Shown: positions 46,416 to 58,800 of the stretch, one piece after another
How positions within the stretch are numbered: the stretch's first letter is position 1
Layout of the letters: each line of letters begins with the position of its first letter
DNA from: Micromonospora radicis
Lineage (GTDB): Bacteria; Actinomycetota; Actinomycetes; Mycobacteriales; Micromonosporaceae
Direction of reading: 5' to 3'
Assembly (NCBI RefSeq): GCF_003583405.1
Contig: NZ_QXEC01000030.1
Span: 1 to 64,000, forward strand
Length of the DNA stretch: 64,000 nt
Notes under the pieces: model-generated
Seen by the model: only the letters and a program-made list of their open reading frames with translations
The model's database searches: none
Told to the model about the DNA's origin: nothing
Translations under genes and position numbers: made by a program

Positions 46416-47705
46416 TCAGCCGCGTGGCGTCGAGGTCGGCACCCGGAAGAACGCCTCCTCGGGCTCGTCGATCTCCGGCCGGGCGGGCGGCTCCGCGGTC
46501 GGCCGGGTGGGCCGCCAGCGCGTGCGCCGGCCGCGCGGCAGCAGGGCGGCCAGCACCGCCACGCCGACCGCGATCGTCGCCAGGCCCAGACCGATCCAGA
46601 GCGCCAGCCGGCCGGCGAGCCCCCACCGCTCGGCCCGGGCCAGTGCCGCCGCGTCGTGCGGCACCTCGGGCAGCGGTGGCTGGGTCACCGGTTTCGCGGT
46701 GGTGAGCCGTTCGGTGACCGCCCGGTACGGGTTGACCACCCCGCTGCCGTACCCGCCCGACGCGTCACCCCGGGCCGGATCGGCGGTGGCCAGGATCCGC
46801 CGGGTCACCTCCTTCGCCGACAGACCCGGCTCGGCCGAGCGGATCAGCGCGGCGGTCGCGCTCACCATCGGCGCGGCGAAGCTGGTGCCGTCGTAGACCG
46901 CGTGACCGCGCACCCGGGTCGCGGCCACCACCGCCCCACCAGGGGCCACGATGTCGACGTACGGCCCGACCTGGGACTGCCGGATCCGGGCACCGCTCTG
47001 GTCGACGGCACCCACGCCGATCACCCCGTCGTAGGCGGCGGGATAGGGCACCGGGTCGGGCCGGGTCCCGTCCTGATGCTGGTTGCCGGCGGCGGCGACC
47101 AGTACGACGTCCCGGTCGACGGCGTACCTGACGGCCCGTTCCACGTCCGGGTCGGGCCGGTAGAGCGTGACCGACATGTTGATCACATCGGCGCCGTCGT
47201 CGACCGCGCGGACGATCGCCCGTGCGAAGACCGCGCCGGTGACGGTCTCGCCGCTGCCCTCGGTGGCGTTCCGCTCGCTGACCCGTACCGGCACGATGGT
47301 GACGTCCGGTGCCAGGCCGTGGAAGCCCACCCCGTCCTGCCGGTCGGCGGCGATGATGCTGGCCACCGCCGTGCCGTGCGAGACGCAGTCCACGTCCCCA
47401 CCCGAGGCGCCGCGCAGCGCGTCGAACCCGGCGGTGACCCGCCCGGCCAGCTGCGGATGGTCGCCGTCGGTACCGGAGTCGACAACCGCGACCCGCACCT
47501 GGGCGCCGGTGCTGAACGGCCACACCCGCTGTGGCGCCAGCCACCGCTGGTGCCACGGGGTCTCCGTGTTGACCTCTCCCGGACTGCTCGGATTCTGGCA
47601 AACCGTGGTCGCGGCCCGGGCCGCCACCGGAGCCGGCGCCGCCAGCACCGTGACCACGGCCGCTCCCACCAGGGCGAATGCCGCAATAGGACGGTCGCGG
47701 GTCAT
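46416..47705 (-). CDS. mycP: type VII secretion mycosin (S8 subtilisin-like protease), copy 2
   Basis: A 429-aa protease with a signal peptide (1-32), catalytic Asp76 in VAVVDSGTD, His110 in SHGTAVAS, oxyanion Asn in AAAGNQH, and Ser275 in DGTSFAAPMVSA, all canonical. A C-terminal helix (LALWIGLGLATIAVGVAVLA) and a basic tail anchor it in the membrane. It has the normal GTS serine motif, unlike copy 1. It faces the WXG100 pair convergently. It probably cleaves a T7SS substrate or scaffolds the complex. Confidence 0.9.
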   Translation of the reverse strand: MTRDRPIAAFALVGAAVVTVLAAPAPVAARAATTVCQNPSSPGEVNTETPWHQRWLAPQRVWPFSTGAQVRVAVVDSGTDGDHPQLAGRVTAGFDALRGASGGDVDCVSHGTAVASIIAADRQDGVGFHGLAPDVTIVPVRVSERNATEGSGETVTGAVFARAIVRAVDDGADVINMSVTLYRPDPDVERAVRYAVDRDVVLVAAAGNQHQDGTRPDPVPYPAAYDGVIGVGAVDQSGARIRQSQVGPYVDIVAPGGAVVAATRVRGHAVYDGTSFAAPMVSATAALIRSAEPGLSAKEVTRRILATADPARGDASGGYGSGVVNPYRAVTERLTTAKPVTQPPLPEVPHDAAALARAERWGLAGRLALWIGLGLATIAVGVAVLAALLPRGRRTRWRPTRPTAEPPARPEIDEPEEAFFRVPTSTPRG

Positions 47706-47893
47706 TCGTGCTCACCTCCGGTCAGCCGGTGCCGGTGCATCCTATCGACGGGTGGGCACCGACCGAGCACTCAGATGTCGCCCACATTCAGTATGGTCAA
47801 GCTGGTCCGCCCTGGTGCGGGCGGAACGTCTGTGCCCGCTCGGTGCGTGCCGACCACGGGTACGGGAAGGACCGGGTACGGGGAGGACACGCC

Positions 47894-48286
47894 ATGGACG
47901 TTCAGGCAATGCGCGCCCGTGCCGACGAACTGATGACCCAGTTCGAGCGGATGCGCTCCGGTGTGGGCGACCTCCAACAGCAGCTCAAGTCCGTGGCGGT
48001 GACCGCCACCTCGGACGACGGTCTGGTCACCGTCACGGTCGGGCCGCGCGGTCAGGTGACGAAGGTCGAGTTCGACCCCCGCATCTACCGTCGCCCGAAT
48101 TCCAAGGAGCTCTCCGCCACGGTCACCGAGACCATCCGGCGCGCCACCGAGAAGGCGATGGCCGAGGTCGAGCAGCTGCTCCGGCCGTTCGTGCCGGACA
48201 GCCAGTTCCAGGCGTACATCGAACACGACCTCGACGGCATCTTCCGTCAACTGGACGGCGACCTACCCCGGGAGGACCGGCGATGA
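47894..48286 (+). CDS. YbaB/EbfC-family protein of the toxin operon
   Basis: A 130-aa helical protein with the YbaB/EbfC signature (MRSGVGDLQQQLKSVAVTAT, DDGLVTVTVGPRGQVTKVEF, SKELSATVTETIRRATEKAM). Such genes often precede T7SS toxin genes in actinobacteria, where they may be secretion partners or chaperones and not nucleoid proteins. ATG at 47894 has GGGAGG 7-8 nt upstream. It overlaps the next gene by 4 nt (ATGA). Confidence 0.8.
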   Translation: MDVQAMRARADELMTQFERMRSGVGDLQQQLKSVAVTATSDDGLVTVTVGPRGQVTKVEFDPRIYRRPNSKELSATVTETIRRATEKAMAEVEQLLRPFVPDSQFQAYIEHDLDGIFRQLDGDLPREDRR

Positions 48287-48624
48287 GCGAGTTGCGGGAG
48301 ACCTTCGTCAAGCCGGAGGCCGCGCTGGACGCCGCCAACACCCTCGGCGCCGCCGGGGCGCGGTTGGCGTACGCCTGGCAGGGCCTGGCGGCGCGGATCG
48401 AGACCCTCAACGGCGACGAGCCCTGGGGTGACGACGAGCCGGGCAAGGAGTTCAACAAGCACTACCTCGGTGGCGAAGGCCAACCGGCGGCGCAGGTCCT
48501 GAAGGTGGCCGGCGGTGTCGTACCGGTGGTGGAGCTGATGGGGCCCACCGTCAAGGGCGCGGTCGAGGGCACCGTCGACGTCGATGACATGGTCAGGACG
48601 CTGTTCGGCGGCGAGGACAAGTAG
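48283..48624 (+). CDS. WXG100-like secretion partner of the toxin
   Basis: A 113-aa helical protein with an EPWGDDEPGKEFNKHY motif, the WG..G..F..Y turn seen in WXG100-like and EspC-like secretion-associated proteins. It overlaps the YbaB-like gene (ATGA) and lies 42 nt before the large toxin ORF, so all three are probably one transcript. It likely pairs with the toxin's WXG100-like N-terminus. Confidence 0.75.
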   Translation: MSELRETFVKPEAALDAANTLGAAGARLAYAWQGLAARIETLNGDEPWGDDEPGKEFNKHYLGGEGQPAAQVLKVAGGVVPVVELMGPTVKGAVEGTVDVDDMVRTLFGGEDK

Positions 48625-48666
48625 CCGTCCGGCGAGCCGTCGACATCGGACAGAGGGGCACACGGG

Positions 48667-49800
48667 GTGGCGGTACCCAATCCCAGGAACTCGCTGGGCG
48701 AGTACGACTGGGTCTGGGATGCCATCTGCTGGGTGAGCGCGGGTGAGGCGTGGCCCAGCGGCGACGAGGACCGAATGCGCGAGCTGGCCGACGCCTGGCA
48801 GGCGTTGGCCGATGCGGTGGGCGATGCGCTGGACGACGCCGACCCGGCGGTGCTGCGGATCCTGCAGAGCTGGGGCGGCGGGGCCGGCGAGGCGTTCGGT
48901 GGGTTGTGGAACCAGATCGGCGTCGACCCCAACAACGGCCTGCCGCTGGTCCAGGAGGTGGCCGCCGCGTACGCAGCCGGCTGCGACCAGGCGGCGCTGG
49001 AGATCGAGTACGCCAAGCTGACCGTGCTGATCGCCGTCATCATCACCGTCATCGCGGTCTTCGTAGCGTTGCTGATGGCGTGGTTGGGTGGCGTCTCGGC
49101 GGGCGCGATCCCCGGCATCCTGGCGGCCGGTCGACAGGCCGTGACGGTCGCCTTCCGGCGCCTGGTCGCGCAGATGGGCCGGCAACTGCTGACCCGGGCG
49201 GGGATGCAGGCGGCATTGCGGACCGCCGGCACCCGCGCCGGGCAGATCGTCACGAGCCAGGGGTTCCGGCAGGGCGCCAGCCGACTCGGCCTGGAGTTGC
49301 TGGAGGAGATCGGCGAGGAGCTGATCATCGATGTCGGCGCCCAGGCGTACCAGGTGCGCAGCGGCGAGCGGCGCGGCTGGGACGGCAACCGGACGCTCAC
49401 CGCGGGGGTGGGTGGCGCCTATGGCGCGGTGCTCGGCTCCGGGATGAACTGGGCCGGCCGTCGGGCGGCACCCCGGATGCCGGTGTCGTTCAGCCCGTCC
49501 CAGTTGAGCTTCCGCGGCAGCGGCCTGGTCCGCTGGGGCAGTACCAGCATCACCTCGGGGGTACAGAACGCGATCATCTCGCCGGCCGCCAGCGTGCTCG
49601 CCAACGCCAGCGTCAACCAGCAGTTCGTCCTGCCCGGGGCGGACGCCTTCCTCGGCGGGTTCGCCAGCGGCGCCGGCCGTACCGGGGCGACCCTGGCCGG
49701 CGGTGCCAGCGGCAACCTGGGGGCGAAGATCACCAACTTCGGCCTCGGCAAGATGGGCATCTCGTTCGCCCCCGGTGCTGGTCTCGGGGCGGGCGGCATC
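48667..49800 (+). other. module: T7SS secretion domain of the toxin frame
   Basis: Residues 1-110 form a WXG100-like domain (LADAWQALADAVGDALDDAD, then ILQSWGGGAGEAFGGLWNQI, with the WGG turn). A hydrophobic stretch lies at about 118-150 (LTVLIAVIITVIAVFVALLM), followed by Ala/Gly-rich helices to about residue 330. This is the arrangement of CpnT-like T7SS toxins, where this part targets the protein to the secretion system. Residues 380-860 (about 49800-51240) are Pro/Ala/Thr/Gly linker. Confidence 0.75.
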
Positions 49801-52800
49801 GACCCGTCGCTCGGCGTGGGCAGCACGAACAACCTGGGCAACCTGGGCAGCACCGACGGTGCCGCCGGTGGCGGTGGCGGGGCCACCAGCCCGGACGGCG
49901 GTGCCGGCGCATCCGGCCGGGCGGACACCGACGGCGGTGCGAGTCAGCACAGCGGTGGCACCGTACCGCAGAACGGGTCGGGCTCCATCAGCCTCACACC
50001 GGCGGCGACGGACCCCGCTGTCACGGCACCGGCCGGCAGCGTCACCTCGACCGGCGCGCCAACCACGACGACCGGCGGTGTCGATCTGGCCAGTGGTGCC
50101 GCCGGCCCGAACCCCACCGATGCCACGGCGCGGGTCGACGAGACCGCCAGCGCGATCCCGCCCGACGACGCGGCCACGACCGGCGGCCAGGCGCCGATCG
50201 ACGGCATCCCGGCGTCGGCCGAACCCGCCGTGGACACAAACCGGGCCAGCAACCCGGGCGACCCGGCGACACCGGGCAGCGAGACGCTCGCCACCGACCG
50301 CGCCACGTCCGGTTCTTCCGATCTGGCCAGTCCGGCGGACCGGGTCGAGGGCGGACCGCCGGCCGAGCGGGCGGCCGACAGCACCCAGGCCACGACTGCC
50401 GAGGTCGTCGGCCCAGGGACTCGGAGCGTCCCTGCCGACGCGACAGCCGAGGGCGTCCGAAGCGCCGCCGACGCCGAGGGCGTCCGAAGCGCCCCGGTCG
50501 ATGGCCGCCCGGAGGTGCCGGTCGACGCCTCGGCCGGACGTGCCGTCGGCGTTGGTCCGACTCTGGACTCCGAAGGCGCCGGAATCGACGGTTCGCGCCC
50601 TCCGGTCGGAGCCGGGCCCGATCCGCTCGCTGGAGACGCCGTACCCGCCATGTTGCCGGGTGCCCCACCCGTCGGCGTTGTGGGCGGAGCGGCCCCGGGC
50701 AGCGTCACCCCGGCCACCACGCTGAACCCGGCCCCGGTGACCACCGCGCCACCCGTCGGCCCCCCGGCTGTCACCCCGTCGGCCCCCGCGCCCAACCCAG
50801 CCGGTACGCCCGCCGTCGCCACGAGGAGCACGCCCGCCACCGGCACCACCGGAACGCAGCCGGCACCGGACCAGCGGGCGCCGGCCAACACCACCGCCAC
50901 GAACTCGGCGGGATCGATCTCGCTGCCCGCACCGACCCGCGTCGCCCCGGTCACGCAAACCGCCGCCACCCAGTCGGCCGAGCCGACGACACCGGCCGAG
51001 ACGAGCGGCGCCGACCCGAACGCCACCACCGCACCGGTGGGCGCCGATCCGAACGCCACCACCGCACCCTCAAGCGTCGACCCGACGACCAGGCCGGTGA
51101 CCGCGGACGGCGTCCCGGCCCCCATGGCGGGCCGGGCGGATCCGGGGCCGGCGACCAGCGGGCCGGTCGTCGTCGTGGTGCCCGTCAACCCGGAAGTGCA
51201 CCAGCCCGGCGCCCCGACCGTGCCGAGCACCGACGCCGGCCGGGTGAAGCCGGACACCCTCCGACGTTCTGCCGGTCCGACCGGACGTGGTACGCACAGC
51301 TGGCAGCTGGACCCCACCTCGGTCGACGGTGACCCCACCGGCCCGGCGGCGCAGCAGGCCCTGATCGAGGCGTCCCGGACGCTCGCCGAGACGGCCCGGC
51401 GGGCGGTGAAGGACGGCACCATCTCCCGGGCCAAGCAGCCCGGCACGTCCGGTGCCCTGCTGATGCCCGACGGCGGGATCACCACCCACACCAGCATGAC
51501 CGCGGACAAGGGCACCAAGCCGCCGACCCAGCCGGCCGTGCATCCACTCGCGCAGGCCGCGCTGGATCGCACGGCGGCGGCGCTGCCCGACGGCACCGGC
51601 AGCGGGCACGGTAAGTGCGCAGAGGTGGCCCTGGTATCGGATCAGCTGTACCGACTCGAAACGCAGTGGCGCGACGCGGGTATGCCCGGCAGTTTCGAGC
51701 AGTACGCCTCGGACGCCTTCAACGGCGCCATGATCATCACGCATCAGGTCAAGCCGGCCCGGCAGAACGACGTCCTCTACGACCTGGGGCACCACCGGCC
51801 GCCCTGCCGTTCCTGCGCGCACTTCCTGCCGCAGTTCAACATCGAACCGATCGTGGACCGGCAGCGGGACGCACAGAGCTACCAGCCGTCGGTCCCGGGC
51901 GTGGTGGGTAACGGTCTGCCGTTGAGCGACAGCCGGCCGTACGGCCACCCGGACGGCCTCCTCCCGCCGGATCAGGCCGACCAGCGGGCGCTCGACGAGG
52001 CGGTGCCGCGCGACCCGGCGACCGGCCGACCGCTGGTGCATCCGGACCCGCGGGTCGGGGCGTGGGTGGGCCTGGTCAACGACGGCGGTCCGACCGTCCC
52101 GGGGCGCGACAACAACTGTGCGGACGTCGGGCTCTCCGTGCTGGCCACCTGGTTCGGCCGGCCGGAGGTGGCGGCGCCGACCGCTGCTACCGCCGAGGTG
52201 GAACTGGGCAGCACGGCCCGGCAGGAGCAGGCGCTGCGCACCGGATTCGCCCACCAGGGCGCCGGCATCCCCGGGCTGGACGCGGTCGCCGACGCGCTGC
52301 GTACCGCCGGCCCCGGCTCGGCGGCCCTCATCATCACCACGCAACCGGACGGCAACGGCGCACACACCTGGAACGCGGTCAACCACGACGGCACCGTCAT
52401 CTGGCTCGACGCCCAGAACCAGCTGGTCTCCGACCGGGGCCCGGTGCACGGCGAGCCGGGCAACGTCTGGTCGATCGTGCTCGACGTCGAGGGCGATCCG
52501 TACCGTCCGGCAGCGACGGACACCGACGCCCGGACGCCCGCGCCGCCGGACTCGACGGCGTCCGACGACACCTCCGCCACGAATTCCGACCAGATCGCGT
52601 GGCCGGACATGCGGGGCCGGCCGATGCCGGATACCCGTCAGTTCGGGCCGGACCAACTGGCGCCGCTGGAGGATCCGCGCTATCAGCACGACCTGGAGAG
52701 CAACCTGCGGACGCCCGACGGCTACGCGGTGTTCGCCGACCCCGCCACCCACCCGTACGGCCTGCTGATCAACGACGGCGGTCCGGACCAGCCCGGCCGC

Positions 52801-55800
52801 AGCAACAACTGTGTGGACAGCGCGCTCGCGGGGATGGCCAGCTTCTACGGTGACCCCCAGGTGTCGTACCCGCGGTGGCCGGACCGGTTGGACGACGGGT
52901 CCCTTGACGCCGAGCTCGGTGAGTTGGACGGTTTCGGCCGGGTGGAGAGCTGGATCGGCGGTGAGTGGTCGGGCGACAACGACGCCCTGCCCGGTACGCC
53001 CGCCGAACGCACCGCCGCCCTGGCCGATCGGTACGAACAGCTCTACCACCGGGTACGCGACGCCGGGCCCGGCTCGGCCGCGGTCGTCGCGGTCGAGTGG
53101 CTCCGATTCGACGAACACACCGGTGAGCCCCTGCTCGACACCGACGGCAACGTGTCCGGTGCCGCCCAGCATGTCTTCCTGCTCGTCCACCCGCAGGACG
53201 CGGACGGGCCGGTGTGGTGGGATCCGCAACTCGCCAGCACCACCACCGATCCGCTGCCCGGTGACTATCTTGGACTGACGCACAAGCTATGGTCGATGGA
53301 GGTGCAGCCCGGCCATGTCGATGAGCAGCGAGGAAGCCCGGCAGTTGATGGCCAGGCTGCTCGGGACGGACAACCCGGTGACGGTCTTCCAGTTCGAGTT
53401 CGGCTGGGCAGCCCAGGAGACGCTCTCCCCGCGGCAGCGGGCGCAGGGGCGGCAACTGGGCCAGGGGGTGTTCATCATCGACCAGACGGGCGTGGTGACC
53501 GCGCATCCCAGCCTGCCGCCGCCGCTGATCATCAAGCGGTACGCGGCGGCACGCCGGGAGGGTCGGATAACCGGCCGGCAGATCTGGCCGGTCCCGGATC
53601 CGACGGGCTGAGTGAAACGGGCGCCTCGCCGCCGGAAGGCGATCCGGCGGCGAGCCCGTACCTGGACGCGCTCGCCGAGCCGGACCAGACGACCCTGCTC
53701 GACGCGCTGACCGAGGCGCGGCTGGACGCCGACCAGATCCTGGCCGACCTGCACGACGTCAACGCCGAGGTGAACGCCCGGCTCGGGTTGACCGGGCCCG
53801 ACACGTTGGGCACGCTCGGCGAGCAGCATCGCGTCAAGGGCGCGGAATCCCTGGCCCGCAAGTTCCGTACCGAGCTGGAACCGCTCGGGTACGACCTCGG
53901 CTCCGCCCTGGACACCGTCAACGACGTGGTCCGCTTCTCGGTACGAGGGCCGGAGACCGAGGCGTACGGGCCGGCGGTGGACGCCGTCCTGTCGTCTCTG
54001 GAGGTCCAGGGGTACCAGGTCACCGACCTGAAGAACTTCTGGCATCCGGGTAACCGGTTCTTCGGGCTGAACTGCACGTTGACCTCGCCGTCCGGGCGCA
54101 CCTTCGAGTTGCAGTTCCCGACCGAGACCAGCTACACGATCGGCAAGCAGACACACGGGCCGTACGAGGTCATGCGCGATCCGGCGCAGCCGCCCAGCGC
54201 CCGGGTGCACGCGTTCCTCGACATCCTCGCGATCAACAAGGCCAACGGGATCGCGGCGAGCATGCCGGGCGGGATGGACGCGGCCCGCTTCGACACCCCG
54301 AAGAACACCAGCTTCGCGAAGTGGATGGCCTCGCCCCGGCAGGTGAGCATCCGGGAGTCGTACCTCGACTGGCTCGGGCAGCAGGGTCAGACGTTCGCCG
54401 ATGTCCTCGCCAGGCGAGGATTGACCGCGTCCGACCTGCCCGGTCTGGATCCTGAACTGATGGGGGGCCCGCATGGCGGCGCTGACGTTCGGCTACTTCC
54501 TCCTCCGGAGACCGGACGACCCGACCGGCCCGCCGGTCAACCTGATCGTGGAGGCGGAGAGCGCGGGCCCGACGCAGGCGGTGATCTGGGACCGGTCGAC
54601 GGGCGCCTGGACGTTCCGTCCGGACGTGGCGGCGGCGATCCTGTGGGCGAACCCGGAGCGCCACGAGGTCACGAAGGTCGACCGGGCGACGGCGGAACGC
54701 GCGGCGACGCGGTTCACGACGGTGCCGTTGCCGACGGAGGACGAGCTGACGCAGATCTGCGCGGCGGCCCGCCCTCCGGGCTGACCGGGACCGTACCGTC
54801 ACTCGCGGAAGGCCGGCGGTTCGGCCCGGGTGAGCTGGCGCCGCTGGAGGACGCCCGTTTCCAGGACGAGGTGGCCGCCAGCCTGGCCACCCCGCACGGG
54901 TACACCGTCTTCGCCGACCCGTCCACCCACCCGTACGGGCGACTTGTCAACGACGGCGGACCGGACCAGCCGGGCCGGGGCAACAACTGCCTGGACAGCT
55001 CGTTGGCGGCGCTGGCCAGTTTCCACGGCGACCCGCAGGTGTCGCGGCCACGGTGGCCCGATCGGCTCGACGACGGTTCGATCGACCGGCTCTCCGGCGA
55101 GCGGGGCGGGTTGGAGCGGGCGGAGGCGTGGATCGGCGGGGAGTGGATCGGCGGCCCGGACACGCTGCCCACCGATCTGTCGGCCCGCACCGATGCGGTT
55201 GCCGACCAGTACGCCGACCTCTACCAGCAGGTGGCCGACGCCGGCCCCGGAGCGTCGGCGCTGGTGGTGGCCGACTGGCTGTTCCTCGACGGCAACGGCA
55301 ACGTCGTGCTGGACGAGACCGGTCGGGCCGAAGTGGACGGCTCGCACGCCTTCGTGATCGTCTTTCCGGCCGACGCCGGCGCGCCGGTGTGGTGGGATCC
55401 CCAGACCGGGACGGCGTCGGTGGACATGCCGGCCGCCGACGTGCGGGACACCCATGCCCTCTGGGCGATGATGATGCCTGACCGAGAGGGGCGAGTTGAC
55501 CGAGGACGAGGCGCTGACGCTGATCAGCCAGTTGTTGGGGACCCAGAATCCGATCGTGCTTCGGGAGTTCGAGTTCGGCTGGCTGGCCCGGGAGAGGCTC
55601 TCGGAGCCGGAACGGGCCTCGGGGACGCAGGTGGGTCAGGGCAGCTACATCATCGACCGGTCGGGAGTGATCACGGCCCACTCCAGCCTGCCTCCCAGGC
55701 GGATCATGGAGGAGTACGCCCAGGCACGACGCGAGGGGCGGATCAAGGGTCGGCAGGTCTGGCCCGAGCCGGAACCGACGGCCTGACCGACGCCGCCGAC

Positions 55801-58800
55801 CGGCCAGGCCCCGACGGTCCGCCAGGCACCGCCGACCCGGAAGGGCCCGACGGTCCGCCAGGGCCACCGGGCCCCGACTCCGGCACGACCGCCGCCGACG
55901 GGCCCGACCTGCGGCAGGCCGCCGCCGGTACGACCTTCGGCGGTGCGCTGCTGGACACCGACCCGGCCCGTACCGCCGAGGCCGTGCAGGCGGCGCTGAC
56001 CGACGGCCCGCTGCCAGCGCGGGCGAGCGTGGAGCAGACCACCGCCACCGTCACCCTGGACACCGCCGACGGCCCCTACCAGGTGCGGATCGCACTCGCC
56101 GACCCACCGGCAGGCGTGCCGCTCGTGCCGGTCGCCACCCTCGCGTACACCCCCGACGGGGCCGTGGTGCAGGTGTCCACCGGCGCGCACCCGGACCACG
56201 TCCGGCGGGCGGTGGCCGCGCTGCTCGCGGAGGCGGACACGGTCGCCCAGGAGCGCGCCGTCGACCTGCGCACCGACGCCACCGCCGCGCTCGCCGAGGG
56301 CGCCCGACCCGAGTACGACGGCGCCCGCGTCCTCACCGGGCGGGACATCGGCCGCCTCGCCGAACTGCGGGTCGTGCTCGCCGACAGCGCCGCGACCACC
56401 GATCCGGCCCGCGCGGGCCAGCTACGGGCCGAGGCGTTGAGCCTGCTCGTCGCGTCCGGCCTGCTGGAGCAGGACCCCACCCATGCCGTACACGGGCTCG
56501 GTGCCAACGTGCCGGTGGTCGGGCCGGAGGCGGCGCGGGCTCGACTCGAACTGATCCGGAACCATCTGGGCCCGGCCGCCCCGGCGGTCGAGAACCTGAT
56601 CGGCCAGTCGACCGGGCAGCAGCTCGTCGCGGAGCTGCGGGCCGCGCGGTCGGCGGTCCGCGCCGAGGCCCGTACCTGGGGGCAGCAGGCCACCGCCTTG
56701 CGCGACGCCGCCGACCTCGCCCTGACGTCCCGGGTCGACGCGGCCCTGGACACCGCGCCCGACCACGTCTTCGGTCGGTTGGTGATCGGTGGGGGCTGGG
56801 CCGCCACCGCCGACTTCGTCACGATGGGCGCCCCCGCTGACCGCGGAACCGGGCTGCCACCGGTGCTCTGCGTGTCCCAGGGCCACGACCCGTGGGCGGA
56901 GCGACAGGCCCTGCTGATGGGTCAGATCCCGTCGGAGCTGGAGCTTCCCGGCCTGCCGTTCCAGCCGGCCGACCTGGCCGAGGAGGGCACCCAGTTCACC
57001 CCGTCCGACGTCTTCGCCGACGCGGTGGGCGCGGCCCGGGCGTTGAGCGGAATGCCGACCTACCAGGGCACGGCGACCGCGATCACGCCCCGGCCGGCAG
57101 ATCCGGTCGGGTGGCCGGACGGCGCGAACTTCCGGGTGACGGTGGGCGGGCGGCAGTTCTTCACCGCGTCCGTCGATGTCGCGTCCGGGCCGGGGCCCTC
57201 CCGGGTACCGAACGCGCCGGTCGCCACCACGGGCCGGTACGTCGACCCGACCACCGGCTACCGCGTCGACCGGTCCGGACCGACCCCGGTGTTCCACGCC
57301 CCCGACGGTACGCCGGTCGACCCGGACACCCTCCCGGCCACGGTACGAACCGTCCTCGGTGCCGGTGCCGTCAGCGCACCGCTGCTGGCCGACCTTGCCG
57401 GGCGGCCGACGGATCCACTGCTGGTCGATCCGATCTCCGGCTACTCCGTGGACCCCTCGACCGGGCAGGTCTTCGACCCGGCCGGCGGGCCGACGAACCT
57501 CGACACCGTCTCCGCCGAGGTACGCGCCCGGCTCGGTCACGCGCCGGACGGTTCGTTCGGTGACCCTCGCCCGTCCCGACCTCCCGTCGACTTCGGCGGG
57601 CAGAACCTGGCCGACGCCTACCGCCCCGGTGACCGGGTGCTCGTCTTCGGTGCCGGTGCCTCCGGCGCCTGGGACATCGAACAGGCCGTCGCCTCCCAGG
57701 CCCGCAGCGTCGACTGGTCGGCCCGGCCCGTGGAACCGCCGTCCGACCAGCTGACCGGTGACCCCACCCGCGACGCCGAGGCGCGACTGCGACACAGCTT
57801 CGGCGGCGGCTACAACCGCCGCAACACCCTGCCCGACATCGGCGCCTACGCGGAGTCCGTGCGCAACCAGGTCGAGCAGGCGCTGCGGGAGATCGTCAGC
57901 CTGCGTCACACGGTGGACGGCGGGTTCCTGGTGGAGTTCACCGACGGCACCCGACAGCCGTACGACCGGGTGGTCTTCTCGATCGGCCAGGCGCCCGAGT
58001 ATCCGGGGGGCGTGGCCGACCTGCTCTCCGAGGTGGACCTGGCACCGCTCGACGGTCCGGCCACCGAGCACGACCGCCCCGCCGACGTACTGGGTCTGCG
58101 CGACGCCAGTGGCGGGCTGCGCGTCCTCGGCGGTGCTGGGGTGGCCGGACCGCTGCTGGCCAAGGTCGGCCCGGCGCTGCGGCAGACCATCGTGGACCAG
58201 GCCGCCGCGTTGCCCGACGACTCGCGGGGCATCCCGCCCAGCATCCGGTTCCATGCCCAGCGGATCGCCGAAGCGAACCTGGGCGCCCCACCCGCAGCGC
58301 CGCCCGTGCCGGCCAGACCGCCGGGACCGGCGGTGCCGGACGTGCCGTCAGACCTCGTCCCAGCGGGCAACGCCGAGCAACCGCCAACCCCACTGGATGT
58401 CGAGCCAGGGCAGGGGACCGTACCGCTCGTCCAGTTCCCGCCCGAGGGGCGGCAGCTCGACGGAGATGGGCTTGCCGTCGATGTCCTGCCCGACGCCCTT
58501 CGCGACGACCTCGACGGGGTTGCCCCACAGCTCGACGTACCGCAGGGCGGGGAGGTTGCGGCTGGCGGCGAGGGCCTCGACGCCGGCTGGCCCGATGCCG
58601 CAGTTGGCCAGGCCCAGCCACCGCAACCGGCCCAGGTGCGGGGAGGTGGCCAGCGCGGCGAGCCCGTCGTCACCGATCGGGTTGTCGCTCAGGTCGAGGG
58701 CGACCAGGCGGCCCAGGCCGGCGACATCGGCGACCTGCGGCATCAGCCCGGCCGCGTCGACCAGGGTCAGGTGGCGGACGGGAAGCTGGGCGAAGACCTC

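Noticed and set aside
49800..51240. Direct-repeat or CRISPR-like interpretation of the repetitive linker region
   Set aside because: The repetition is amino-acid low complexity (Ala/Pro/Thr/Gly) without regular spacing or palindromic units. No CRISPR array was seen anywhere in the window.
49944..51596. A 550-residue minus-strand frame opposite the toxin linker
   Set aside because: It mirrors the low-complexity Ala/Pro/Thr linker and has no independent signal.
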